Source: Flavobacteriales bacterium
Lineage (GTDB): Bacteria; Bacteroidota; Bacteroidia; Flavobacteriales_D; Sanyastnellaceae
Assembly: GCA_002862785.1 (NCBI GenBank)
Contig: PKDZ01000083.1
Span: 1-32,142, forward strand
Reading direction: 5' to 3'
Length of the DNA: 32,142 nt
Shown: in pieces, positions 14,638 through 21,800 of the stretch
Position numbering within the stretch: the first letter of the stretch is position 1
Layout of the letters: every line of letters begins with the position of its first letter
The notes under the pieces: generated by a model
Seen by the model: the letters and a program-made list of their open reading frames with translations, nothing else
What the model was told of the DNA's origin: nothing
Database searches by the model: none
Made by a program: the position numbers and the translations under genes

Positions 14638-15464
14638 GTGTCGCAGGTTCGATCCCGGCCATAGAGGCCGAGGGTAACGAGCCGGTCGGCATGCCCGCGC
14701 AGGGCCGCAATGCCAGCGTGGAGGCGTTCGGTCTCCGGCGCCTCGAGGTCCATCACGAACTCGTATTCGTACGGCCGGCCGGGGATGACCATGGACTCCA
14801 CCTTGGACAGGGAAATGCCGTGGTCCATGAGGCAGGACAGCGCTCCGTTCAAGCTCCCCCGCTTGTGCGGCAGGATGAGCGTGATGGTCGCCAGGTCGCC
14901 CGCTTCGGGCAGGGCTTCGTGACGGTGGGGCGTCAGGACCATGAAGCGCGTGAGGTTGGATGGGTCGTCTGCAATGTCCTCGGCGAGGCACTCCAGTCCG
15001 TATAGCTCCATCGCCCGCATGCTGGCGACGCATCCGATGCGGTCCCAGCGGTGCTCGGCGATCTGTCGGGCGACGAGGGCCGTGTCGGTGTCGTTGACCA
15101 GCCGGATGCCGGGATGGCCCCGGAAATACCCTCGGCACTGGTTGAGCGCCATGTAGTGAGAGCGCACCTCCTCGAGGTCGTCGAGGCGCACGCCGGGCAG
15201 GACGCCCAGGTTCTGCTTCACGGGCATGCGCACTTCCCCGATGATCGAGATGTCGCGCTCGGCCAGCAGCCGGAAGTTGGGCAGAATGGAGCCCGACAGG
15301 GTGTTCTCCACCGCCATCACGGCCCGGTCAAAGGCCCCTTCTTCCAAGCCGCGGACCAGCTCCGGGAAATCGTGGGCCGGACAGGGCTCCACCTCCTCTC
15401 CGAACCACCGCAGGGCGGCCTCCTCATGGAATGCCCCCCGGACACCCTGAATTCCAACTTTCAT
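14634..15464 (-). CDS. pheA: Prephenate dehydratase
   Basis: 276 residues; converts prephenate to phenylpyruvate for phenylalanine. The dehydratase domain (1-175) has GIQGVRGAFHEEAA, AVENTLSGSI and the catalytic TRF triad (172-174, SNLTRFMVL). A C-terminal ACT domain (about 185-270) has the GSLNGALSCLMDHGISLSKVES pattern and PGRPYEYEFVMD, the Phe-binding allosteric unit. There is no chorismate mutase domain; the mutase is in the third gene. ATG 15464 is used because it begins the conserved MKVGIQG; the frame is open 16 codons upstream into the attenuator. A Phe leader peptide and terminator immediately precede it. Confidence 0.95.
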   Translation of the reverse strand: MKVGIQGVRGAFHEEAALRWFGEEVEPCPAHDFPELVRGLEEGAFDRAVMAVENTLSGSILPNFRLLAERDISIIGEVRMPVKQNLGVLPGVRLDDLEEVRSHYMALNQCRGYFRGHPGIRLVNDTDTALVARQIAEHRWDRIGCVASMRAMELYGLECLAEDIADDPSNLTRFMVLTPHRHEALPEAGDLATITLILPHKRGSLNGALSCLMDHGISLSKVESMVIPGRPYEYEFVMDLEAPETERLHAGIAALRGHADRLVTLGLYGRDRTCDT

Positions 15465-15475
15465 TGCCTTCGCAC

Positions 15476-15501
15476 AAAAAAAAGGCCCGTCGTGGACGGG
15501 C
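15476..15501 (-). terminator. Attenuator terminator before pheA
   Basis: Read on the minus strand: stem GCCCGTC (15501-15495), loop CAC, stem GACGGGC (15491-15485), one C, then eight Ts (15483-15476). The T-tract ends 11 bases before the pheA ATG. There is no gene on this strand between the leader peptide and this hairpin, so it is a conditional terminator of the operon. Confidence 0.92.
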
Positions 15502-15572
15502 TCATCAATCAATATGGTGTTGCCTGTCCCGGGTCAGCCGTGATCAAAATAAAAGAAAGCAAATACCCGGCA
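15494..15572 (-). promoter_or_regulatory. phe attenuator: competing antiterminator
   Basis: On the minus strand the arm GGACAGGC (15529-15522) can pair with GCCCGTCC (15501-15494): seven of eight pairs over a 20-base loop. The second arm includes the whole 5' arm of the terminator, so the two structures exclude each other. A pre-emptor hairpin is possible from CCGGGT (15570-15565, inside the leader peptide codons) with ACCCGG (15534-15529), which abuts the antiterminator arm. A ribosome waiting at the Phe codons would cover the CCGGGT arm and free the antiterminator. The first two pairings are clear; the pre-emptor is less certain. Confidence 0.78.
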
Positions 15573-15578
15573 GCGCAT
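15534..15578 (-). CDS. pheL: phe operon leader peptide (MRCRVFAFFYFDHG)
   Basis: A 14-codon frame from ATG 15578 to TGA encodes MRCRVFAFFYFDHG, with four Phe codons (positions 6, 8, 9, 11) and one Tyr codon between them. It ends 69 bases before pheA and about 30 bases before the conditional terminator. It parallels the enterobacterial PheL, a Phe-rich sensor peptide; the Tyr codon could add sensitivity to tyrosine. TATCTTC, four bases before the ATG, is a plausible -7 element, which would make the transcript almost leaderless. The peptide itself need not have a function. Confidence 0.9.
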   Translation of the reverse strand: MRCRVFAFFYFDHG

Positions 15579-15582
15579 ACTG

Positions 15583-15589
15583 GAAGATA
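15583..15589 (-). promoter_or_regulatory. Candidate -7 element of the phe operon promoter
   Basis: TATCTTC on the minus strand, four bases before the pheL ATG and downstream of the preceding gene's terminator. It is similar to the Bacteroidota TAnnTTTG box. No clear -33 partner is visible. Confidence 0.4.
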
Positions 15590-15632
15590 CGTCGCAATTC
15601 GCGAAGTCCCGGTGCGCCGGGTTGCCCCAATG

Positions 15633-15659
15633 AAAAAGCCGGCCCTTGCGGACCGGCTT
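15633..15659 (-). terminator. Intrinsic terminator of the FISUMP lipoprotein gene
   Basis: Minus-strand stem of ten pairs, AAGCCGGTCC against GGGCCGGCTT (one G-T), closed by a GCAA tetraloop and followed by further Ts. It lies 34 bases after the stop at 15693 and insulates the phe operon from that gene. Confidence 0.9.
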
Positions 15660-15692
15660 CCTCATGACACGATTTGGATCGCCGACTTCGTA

Positions 15693-16490
15693 TCAGTCCT
15701 GCAAACAGCGGATGCTGTGGCCAGAAACGGGCCAGTAAGATTGGCGCGCCATTTGATCGTTGTCATAGGCCATGGTGCGCAGCTGCATCGCGGAGTAATC
15801 ATTGTTCCACGTGCTGCTTGAAAAGTGTCCGAAGTTGTTGACGTTGTAAAAGTTGCCGTCCGGCCAACAAATTCCGGCGGGCTTGGCATTGAATCCATAG
15901 AGGTCGCTTCCATTGCCATTGGCATTCCAGCCAGACGTCGACTTCAACACATCGCCCATCACGTCGCCATGCCCTTCTCCGACGAGGTAAGCCTCGAGCA
16001 GCATCCAGTCCAACTCCGTGGGAACATGCCAACCGGCTGGGCAGATGCCTCCGTGCTCCTCATCGACTGTCGCGTAGCCATTGTAGAGGAAACCGCGGGT
16101 ATCGGAATAAGACGAACTGTTGCTGTAGGCCGCGCGTGCGGGCTCGAGCAAGTTTGGAAAAGAGGCGCCGAGTTCCAGAGGAATCTCGGTGCTGTCTTGG
16201 AAAACCGTGGTGCGAAGATTTTCGGCGAACCAGCACTGTGAACCGATCGCCACCACGACATAATCGTATCCATCCATGGACACGGTATCCACGCATTCTG
16301 CGGTTTGAATTCCCCCGCCTTCCCCGCTGCCACCGGTGGTGTCGTAGGTGCAACTGCCGTCGTCCGTGGTGGCGTCAGCGTCGTAGTTGAGCGCGGTGGG
16401 GTCGGTACAACCCGGTTCATCGCGGTTGCAAGCGGTGACCATCAGGCATGCGCAGAGCATGGCCGTGGCTTGGGTCAAGTTGATGTGCAT
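15693..16490 (-). CDS. FISUMP-domain lipoprotein
   Basis: 265 residues starting at ATG 16490; a GTG two codons upstream is less likely. A lipoprotein signal peptide ends in the lipobox VTAC with Cys21. Next comes one GCTDPTALNYDADATTDDGSC calcium-binding-like repeat (about 28-48), a Gly/Ser linker, then a full FISUMP domain: GSQCWFAENLRTTVF, YSNSSSYSDTRGFLYNGYA, GGICPAGWHVPTELDW, KSTSGWNANGNGSDLYGF, then a C-terminal YWPVSGHSIRCLQD. Such proteins are exported and probably surface-exposed; their function is unknown. It gives the intact reference for the truncated copy at 195-824. Monocistronic, with its own promoter-like box (16496-16502) and terminator. Confidence 0.9.
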   Translation of the reverse strand: MHINLTQATAMLCACLMVTACNRDEPGCTDPTALNYDADATTDDGSCTYDTTGGSGEGGGIQTAECVDTVSMDGYDYVVVAIGSQCWFAENLRTTVFQDSTEIPLELGASFPNLLEPARAAYSNSSSYSDTRGFLYNGYATVDEEHGGICPAGWHVPTELDWMLLEAYLVGEGHGDVMGDVLKSTSGWNANGNGSDLYGFNAKPAGICWPDGNFYNVNNFGHFSSSTWNNDYSAMQLRTMAYDNDQMARQSYWPVSGHSIRCLQD

Positions 16491-16495
16491 GGCCA

Positions 16496-16502
16496 CAAGG
16501 TA
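16496..16502 (-). promoter_or_regulatory. TAnnTTG box before the FISUMP lipoprotein gene
   Basis: TACCTTG on the minus strand, exactly five bases (TGGCC) before the ATG at 16490. It fits the Bacteroidota -7 element with the start codon at or next to the expected transcription start. Confidence 0.5.
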
Positions 16503-16601
16503 GGATTAATCTTACACACTCAGACTCATCCTCTTACATTCTGAACACGCAAACTGTTGGAAATCACAAGACACCTTGGCAAACCAGGACACCCCTCCGC
16601 G

Positions 16602-16608
16602 TAGCTTG
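16602..16608 (+). promoter_or_regulatory. TAnnTTG box before the NTF2-like lipoprotein gene
   Basis: TAGCTTG, then ACCGC, then ATG 16614: spacing of five. A possible -33 partner is TTGG at 16576-16579, 22 bases upstream. Divergent from the box at 16496-16502 in a shared 123-base intergenic region. Confidence 0.5.
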
Positions 16609-16613
16609 ACCGC

Positions 16614-17105
16614 ATGAGACTCCTTTGCTTCGCCTGCCTCGCTGCCACCCTCATCGTGGCCTGTACCCCCGCTCCCGTTTCAGAATCTCCTGTTTGCGCC
16701 AACGGCTTCGCGCCGACCGGCAAGCCCGTGACCATGGGCAGCGAATCTTCCGTGGAGCTCGTGAAGGCCATCGATGTCGAATGGGCCAAGCTCGACCTGG
16801 AGGCCATGCGCCGGTTCTACTCGGACACCTGCCGCTACGAATGGAATGACGGGGACCAGTTCCAAGGATTCGATGCCTTCGCCGCCAAGCTGGCCAAGGA
16901 TACCCTCGACTACTCTTGGACAATGAGCTGGGCCTTCGCCGTAGACGATGACCAAGACGAGCCCGGGGATTGGGTCCATGCCGGATTCGACGAAGTCGGC
17001 ACCCTGAACGGAGACACCGTGGAGACCGCCTTCATCGAAGAGTGGTACTTCGTCCTCGAGGGACAGGTCCATTACTACTCCAACTCGAAGCGCCTGCTTC
17101 CCTGA
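16614..17105 (+). CDS. Lipoprotein with SnoaL/NTF2-like domain
   Basis: 163 residues. The signal peptide ends in IVAC, so Cys17 should be lipidated. From about residue 45 the pattern is that of an NTF2/SnoaL-like fold: an opening helix (SSVELVKAIDVEWAKLDLEA), then the strand-turn FYSDTCRYEWNDGDQFQGFDAFAAKL, and closing strands including ETAFIEEWYFVLEGQVHYYSNSKR. This cone-shaped fold can be an enzyme or a ligand binder; no catalytic set is evident. Transcribed alone, divergent from the FISUMP lipoprotein and convergent with the helicase gene, whose stop is 27 bases away. Confidence 0.82.
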   Translation: MRLLCFACLAATLIVACTPAPVSESPVCANGFAPTGKPVTMGSESSVELVKAIDVEWAKLDLEAMRRFYSDTCRYEWNDGDQFQGFDAFAAKLAKDTLDYSWTMSWAFAVDDDQDEPGDWVHAGFDEVGTLNGDTVETAFIEEWYFVLEGQVHYYSNSKRLLP

Positions 17106-17132
17106 CGCCGGTCAAGGAGCATCGCCACGCGT

Positions 17133-17504
17133 TCACCAGCGCTTCTTGTAGCCGCCCTTGTTGGGGCCGCCCGGGCCCTTGTTGAAGCCACCGGGCTTGC
17201 CCTTCTTGTAGCCTCCCTTCTTGGCGCCCCCGCTGTAGCTCTTGCGGTAGCCTCCGCTGCCCTCGCGCGGCGTCCATTCGCCATCACCGGATGGGGAGGC
17301 AAACCCATCGTCGTCCCAGACGGGCTTCTTCTTGTAGCCGCCGGGCTTGCTCTTCTGGTAGCCGCCCTTCTTGTAGCCGTCTTTGCTGTAGCCGTCCTTC
17401 TTGTAGCCCCCCTTTTTGAACGGCTTCTTGAAACCGCCGGCGGAGTTGCCCCCCTTGAAGTTCTGGCCGTCCTTCTTGAACCCCTTCTTCCCCTTTGGAC
17501 CACG
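17133..17504 (-). repeat. Degenerate Lys/Gly/Tyr-coding tandem repeats in the helicase tail
   Basis: The 3' end of the helicase gene is built from imperfect short repeats encoding KGGYKK, KDGYKK and KPGGYKK blocks, interrupted by one acidic stretch (VWDDDGFASPSGDGEW). The repetition is visible in the DNA as recurring CTTCTTGTAGCCGCC-like units, so length variation by slippage or recombination is plausible. Confidence 0.8.
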
Positions 17505-18824
17505 GTCATTGAGGTCGGCGCGGTGACCCAGGTTGAGGCGTCCCAGCTCTCGGGCAACAAGGCGGGCGATCATGTCCTCCTTGCTCAACGGACTGAGCAG
17601 CAAGTCAATCTGGTCGACGAGTTCCTGCGGCGGTGCAGCGCCCTCCGCCTCGGCCATCAGGCCCATAGCCCAGCTGCGAAGGCGGGTCTCCACCACGGCG
17701 TCGGCCATCGGAACATCGACGCGGGCGAATTCCACGCCAAGCCCCTTCTCAAGGTTGTGGATTTTGTATTTCTCCTTGAACCCAATCAGAGACATCGAAA
17801 TGCCCTTCTTTCCAGCGCGAGCAGTACGTCCTGAGCGGTGCGTGTAGTACGCCTGGTCGTTGGGCAAGGCGAAGTGGAAGACGTGGGACAGGTCGTTGAC
17901 ATCGATGCCGCGGGCCGCCACATCCGTGGCGATGAGGACCTGCAGATCGCGTTGTTTGAATCGCTTCATCACGCGATCCCGGGCGGCCTGACTGAGGTCG
18001 CCATGAATTGCATCAGCGCGGTAGCCAGCCTTCACGAGGTCCTCGGCCAGCCTTTGTGTGTCCATCTTCGTCCGACAGAACACCACGCCATACAGCTCGG
18101 GGTCGAGGTCGAGGAAGCGGGTCAAGGCCTCGGCCTTGTCCTTCGGATGGACCACGGCATATTGGTGCTGGATGTTCGTGTTGACGACGGTCTTCGGGTC
18201 GATGCGGACCTCGAACGGATCGGTCATGTAGTCCTTGACCATCCGACGGATTTCCTTGGGCATCGTGGCCGAGAAGAGCCAGGTCTGCTTCTCCTCCGGC
18301 GTGAACCCGAGGATGGTGTCGAGCTCCTCCTTGAAGCCCATGTTCAGCATCTCGTCGGCCTCATCCAGCACGACATAGCGCACCTGCTCGAGGTGAATCG
18401 CCTTGCGCTTCACGAGGTCGATGAGGCGGCCTGGTGTCGCGATGACCACATGCCGGGTCTTCTTGAGCGCCTTGATCTGCATCGCGATGTTGGCGCCACC
18501 GTAGACCGCGAGCGTTCGGATGCTTTTCTGCTTCTTGGAGAACAGCGCGAGTTGCTCGGCGATTTGCTGACCGAGCTCACGGGTTGGCGCGAGAACGATG
18601 GCCTGAGTGAAGTCGGCCTCCGGGTCAAGCAGGTCAAGCAGCGGCAACCCGAAGGCGGCCGTCTTGCCGGTGCCGGTCTGGGCGAGGCCGATGAAGTCCG
18701 CGTGCCCACCGAGCAGGTGCGGAATGGCCTTCTCCTGAATTTCAGTGGGCGTCTCGAAGCCAAGGGAAGTGATGGCGTCGAGGAGGGGGGCCGAAAGGCC
18801 GAGGTCGGAAAAGGTGGACAACAC
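17133..18824 (-). CDS. DEAD-box RNA helicase with basic KGGYKK-rich tail
   Basis: 563 residues. The Q motif (FSDLGLSAPLLDAITSLGF, PTEIQ) is followed by AQTGTGKT (48-55), PTRELGQQ (80-87), TPGR, DEAD (154-157), SAT (185-187), ATDVAARGID and HRSGRTAR (329-336): a complete ATP-dependent RNA helicase core. A linker to about residue 440 resembles the region beyond the core in DeaD/CsdA-type proteins. The last ~120 residues are very rich in Lys, Gly and Tyr, with many KKGGYKKD/GYKKG units, probably an unstructured RNA-binding tail. The start is a GTG at 18824, immediately before the Q motif; no suitable ATG precedes it. Likely roles are ribosome assembly or RNA decay, by family. Confidence 0.95.
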   Translation of the reverse strand: MLSTFSDLGLSAPLLDAITSLGFETPTEIQEKAIPHLLGGHADFIGLAQTGTGKTAAFGLPLLDLLDPEADFTQAIVLAPTRELGQQIAEQLALFSKKQKSIRTLAVYGGANIAMQIKALKKTRHVVIATPGRLIDLVKRKAIHLEQVRYVVLDEADEMLNMGFKEELDTILGFTPEEKQTWLFSATMPKEIRRMVKDYMTDPFEVRIDPKTVVNTNIQHQYAVVHPKDKAEALTRFLDLDPELYGVVFCRTKMDTQRLAEDLVKAGYRADAIHGDLSQAARDRVMKRFKQRDLQVLIATDVAARGIDVNDLSHVFHFALPNDQAYYTHRSGRTARAGKKGISMSLIGFKEKYKIHNLEKGLGVEFARVDVPMADAVVETRLRSWAMGLMAEAEGAAPPQELVDQIDLLLSPLSKEDMIARLVARELGRLNLGHRADLNDRGPKGKKGFKKDGQNFKGGNSAGGFKKPFKKGGYKKDGYSKDGYKKGGYQKSKPGGYKKKPVWDDDGFASPSGDGEWTPREGSGGYRKSYSGGAKKGGYKKGKPGGFNKGPGGPNKGGYKKRW

Positions 18825-18890
18825 GCTGGAATTGGGCGCGAAGGTCCGACCCGAAACGGGGATTCCACCCCTTCATCCGGAAAGTTGCCC

Positions 18891-19346
18891 TCAGATGTCC
18901 GGCGACAGGGAAGCGCCGCGCGTGGAAATCGTGAGATAATCCCGATGCAGCACGTCCCCTTCCAGGGCGCCGAGGCCCTCGTTCCATTCCAGCGTCACCG
19001 TGCCCGCCGTCAAAAACAGCGTCACGCTTTGGCTCGTCGGATTGTAGACGTAGCGGATGGATTCGGCCTCCACGATCTCGCGGAACACGGGTTCCTCGGT
19101 GTCGAAGCCCACAGCCTCGGGCGCGGGCAGGTCAATGTGCACGCGGTTGCCGTCGAGCCAGGTGGCCCGACCATAAAAGGCGGTGCTGTGGTCATCAGAG
19201 TCCAGGCAGGACTCGACCGCGTCGAGCCACTCGAAACCGAGCTCGCGCACGGTGCCGGCCAACGGATCGGGGAAGAGGGCTTCCTGGGTGCAGCTGGTCA
19301 GGGCCAAGGCGGCCAGGAAGAAGAAAGCGAAGGGTGCAGTGCGCAT
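18891..19346 (-). CDS. Hypothetical lipoprotein
   Basis: 151 residues; no family recognised. The signal peptide MRTAPFAFFFLAALALTSC has the lipobox LTSC with Cys19 as lipidation site. The mature part is acidic and strand-rich (ATWLDGNRVHIDLPAPEAVGFDTEE, QSVTLFLTAGTVTLEWNEGLG), consistent with a small periplasm- or surface-facing beta domain. It lies 66 bases upstream of the helicase start on the same strand and could share its transcript. Upstream, TATAAT is found 23 bases before the ATG (minus strand), a possible promoter element. The divergent gene at 19435 is 88 bases away. Confidence 0.75.
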   Translation of the reverse strand: MRTAPFAFFFLAALALTSCTQEALFPDPLAGTVRELGFEWLDAVESCLDSDDHSTAFYGRATWLDGNRVHIDLPAPEAVGFDTEEPVFREIVEAESIRYVYNPTSQSVTLFLTAGTVTLEWNEGLGALEGDVLHRDYLTISTRGASLSPDI

Positions 19347-19422
19347 CGTGAGATCGGTTTTTCTGGGACATTATACTCCCCTTCCCCGCCCAGGGTTACA
19401 CTCCCGGAACCCGCGGTCTGCC

Positions 19423-19429
19423 TACCTTG
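19423..19429 (+). promoter_or_regulatory. TAnnTTG box before the phosphatase gene
   Basis: TACCTTG, five bases (ACCCC), then ATG 19435. Same arrangement as at 16496, 16602, 21789 and 27906. Confidence 0.5.
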
Positions 19430-19434
19430 ACCCC

Positions 19435-21783
19435 ATGCGCTTCGCCCTGCTCGTTTCCAGTGTTTTCCTCTTCTCCACCGCGTGGAGCCAAGCCTTCGTC
19501 GTCCGGCCCTTCCTGCAGAACGCCGAACCGACCTCCATCCGCATCGTCTGGGAAGCGGGAGGACTGGGCACCTGCAGCGTGGAGTGGGGACCGGACGAGG
19601 CCCTCGGCACCACCGTCAATTCTGGCGGCGTCTCCTCCCCAGGCGGGGCCATGCACGACGTCCTGATCGACGGGCTCCTCCCCGACACCCCCTACTTCTA
19701 TTCCGTCACCGCCGGCGGCGAGACCACCGAGGCAACGCGCTTCCGGACGCCGCCGCCCACCGACTCTGAAGCGGACTTCACGTTTGTCGCCATGAGCGAC
19801 ATGCAGAAAAGCGGCAATGACCCCGACATCTTCGACGAGATCATCCACCAGGGCGTCCTCGACTACTTCGGCGGGGTCACCTCCGACGAGATCGCCCTCG
19901 TGCTCATCCCAGGAGACCTCGTGGTCAATGGCAACAGCTACGGTCAGTGGGCCAATGACTTCTTCACCCCGTCCCACGACCTGTTCTCCCACGTTCCCGT
20001 TTACCCGGTGCTGGGCAACCACGAAAACAACTCCTCCTACTACTTTCAGTATTTCCACCTTCCCGAGAACGGCACGCCCGGCTACGAGGAGCATTGGTGG
20101 TACAAGGACTACGGGAACGTCCGCTTCATGGGCCTGAACTCCAACGGTCCCTACGACGGGCCGGAGCAACTGGCCTGGCTCGAAGGGGTGCTCAATTCGA
20201 CCTGCGGCATGGAGGACATCGACTTCGTGTTTGCCCAGCTCCACCATCCTCACAAGAGCGAGCTGTGGACCCCAGGGGAAAGCGACTTCACCGGGCAGGT
20301 GGTCGCGCAGCTGGAGGCCTTCACGGAACAATGCGGGAAGCCGAGCGTCCACTTCTTCGGCCACACCCACGGCTACTCGCGCGGCCAGTCGCTGGACCAC
20401 AAGCACCTGTGGATCAACGTGGCCACCGCCGGGGGCGCCATCGACTACTGGGGCGAATGGCCGCAATTCGACTACGACGAGTTCGAAATCACCACCGACG
20501 ATTGGGGCTTTGTGACGGTCGACGTGGAGGCCGGCGACCAGCCGCAATTCACTGTCAAGCGCCTGAGCCGGGGGGACAACGCCGTGGACCTCGACAATGT
20601 GGTCACCGACTCTCTCGTCATCACCAAGGCCGAAGTCCCGGTCCAACCGCCCCTCGCCGTCGCCCCGGTGGGCGAGACGCTGCCACCGGAGTGTGTGGTG
20701 CTCGCCGCCGAACCCTTCGCCGGAGGCAGCGCAGACGCCCTGCACGGGGCCAGCCAGTGGCAGGTGGCCACTGACATCAATGGGTTCTCTGCCCCCATCG
20801 CCGACGTTTGGGAGCGGCACCGCAACGTGTACTTCGACGAGGACACGCAGGCCGGCGAATCACTCGTCACCGAGGCCATGCCGGGCCTGCCCGAAAACAG
20901 CGACCTCTGGTGGCGCGCGCGCTACCGGGACCGAGAGCTGAACTGGAGCGACTGGACCGCTCCGACCCCCTTCTCCACCTCTGAATCGCTGCTCGGCGAC
21001 AACCTGCTGGTCAATCCCGAAGCCGAGGATGGCCTCAACGGTTGGACGGTGACCGAGGGCATCGCCGAATCCCTGACCGCTGGCGAATGCAACGGGGTGA
21101 ATCCGCACACCGGCTCCCGCTATTTCGCCGTCGGCGGACTGTGCACCGAAAGCGACCTCGCCCGAATGCACCAAGACGTGGAGGTGTCGGGGGAGGCCGA
21201 CTCCATCGACGCCGGCTCCGTCCTGGCGCGGGCGACTGCCTGGATGAGCGATTGGAGCGGCTCGGACATCCCCGCCATGCGGCTGCTCTTCCTCGATGAC
21301 GCTTCAGAAGGAATTGGGGAGACCGGCTGGTTCGAGATGCCGGTGGCCACCTGGACCGAAGTGGAGATCCAAGCGCCCGTGCCGCCGCTCACCCGCTTCA
21401 TCCGGGTCGAACTGCAGGGCACGCGGGTGGCCGGGCAGGACAACGACAGCTACTTCGACGCCCTTTCCCTCCGCCTCGGCAGCGAGGCCGACTGCGGCGG
21501 ATTGCCGTTGGCTGACCAGCGGGCCCCGTTGCCCGACGCTGCCCCTCTCGACGTCTATCCCAACCCGTCTGCCAGATCCGTCACCGTCGGCTGGCCCCAG
21601 GACTTCCATGCCCACGCGCTGCGGGTGGTCGACTCCCTGGGACAGAAGGTGGACGTGCTCAGCGAGCCCTCCGAATCCGGTTGGCGACTGACGTTGCAGG
21701 GACCCGCCTTAGGAACGCTGTACCTGGTGGCCGTGGACCGCACCGGACGGGTGGCGCGCGCGACGTGGCTCGTGGCGGAGTGA
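19435..21783 (+). CDS. Secreted purple-acid-phosphatase-like metallophosphoesterase with T9SS sorting domain
   Basis: 782 residues. A signal peptide (1-19, ending AWSQ) is followed by an Fn3-like domain (about 22-106: RPFLQNAEPTSIRIVWEAGG ... LPDTPYFYSVTAGG) as in purple acid phosphatases. The calcineurin-like catalytic domain has metal-binding-type residues Asp122 (SDMQ), Asp161 (PGDLV), Asn185-His186 (GNHEN), His260 (QLHHPH) and His300/His302 (FGHTHGYSRG). A linker and a jelly-roll-like segment (about 525-690) precede a C-terminal type-A T9SS sorting domain (about 700-782: PLDVYPNPSARSVTVGW ... GTLYLVAVDRTGRV). It is probably delivered outside the cell to release phosphate from organic esters; the substrate is not certain. 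A much longer upstream reading exists but lacks a signal peptide. Confidence 0.9.
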   Translation: MRFALLVSSVFLFSTAWSQAFVVRPFLQNAEPTSIRIVWEAGGLGTCSVEWGPDEALGTTVNSGGVSSPGGAMHDVLIDGLLPDTPYFYSVTAGGETTEATRFRTPPPTDSEADFTFVAMSDMQKSGNDPDIFDEIIHQGVLDYFGGVTSDEIALVLIPGDLVVNGNSYGQWANDFFTPSHDLFSHVPVYPVLGNHENNSSYYFQYFHLPENGTPGYEEHWWYKDYGNVRFMGLNSNGPYDGPEQLAWLEGVLNSTCGMEDIDFVFAQLHHPHKSELWTPGESDFTGQVVAQLEAFTEQCGKPSVHFFGHTHGYSRGQSLDHKHLWINVATAGGAIDYWGEWPQFDYDEFEITTDDWGFVTVDVEAGDQPQFTVKRLSRGDNAVDLDNVVTDSLVITKAEVPVQPPLAVAPVGETLPPECVVLAAEPFAGGSADALHGASQWQVATDINGFSAPIADVWERHRNVYFDEDTQAGESLVTEAMPGLPENSDLWWRARYRDRELNWSDWTAPTPFSTSESLLGDNLLVNPEAEDGLNGWTVTEGIAESLTAGECNGVNPHTGSRYFAVGGLCTESDLARMHQDVEVSGEADSIDAGSVLARATAWMSDWSGSDIPAMRLLFLDDASEGIGETGWFEMPVATWTEVEIQAPVPPLTRFIRVELQGTRVAGQDNDSYFDALSLRLGSEADCGGLPLADQRAPLPDAAPLDVYPNPSARSVTVGWPQDFHAHALRVVDSLGQKVDVLSEPSESGWRLTLQGPALGTLYLVAVDRTGRVARATWLVAE

Positions 21784-21788
21784 CCCCC

Positions 21789-21795
21789 TAACTTG
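21789..21795 (+). promoter_or_regulatory. TAnnTTG box within a small hairpin before the DUF1028 gene
   Basis: TAACTTG, five bases (GGGGC), then ATG 21801. The box sits between CCCCC (21784-21788) and GGGGG (21795-21799), which could form a 5-bp hairpin in the 17-base gap after the phosphatase gene. There is no T-tract, so it is not a classical terminator. Confidence 0.45.
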
Positions 21796-21800
21796 GGGGC

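Noticed and set aside
14638-15138. N-terminal extension of the aminotransferase to 562 residues
   Set aside because: The extension runs through pheA in another frame and has no homology. The start at 14637 has the normal family N-terminus and an ATGA overlap.
17838-19430. 530-codon plus-strand frame opposite the helicase and lipoprotein
   Set aside because: Spans two real minus-strand genes and their intergenic gap and has no domain signal; shadow frame.
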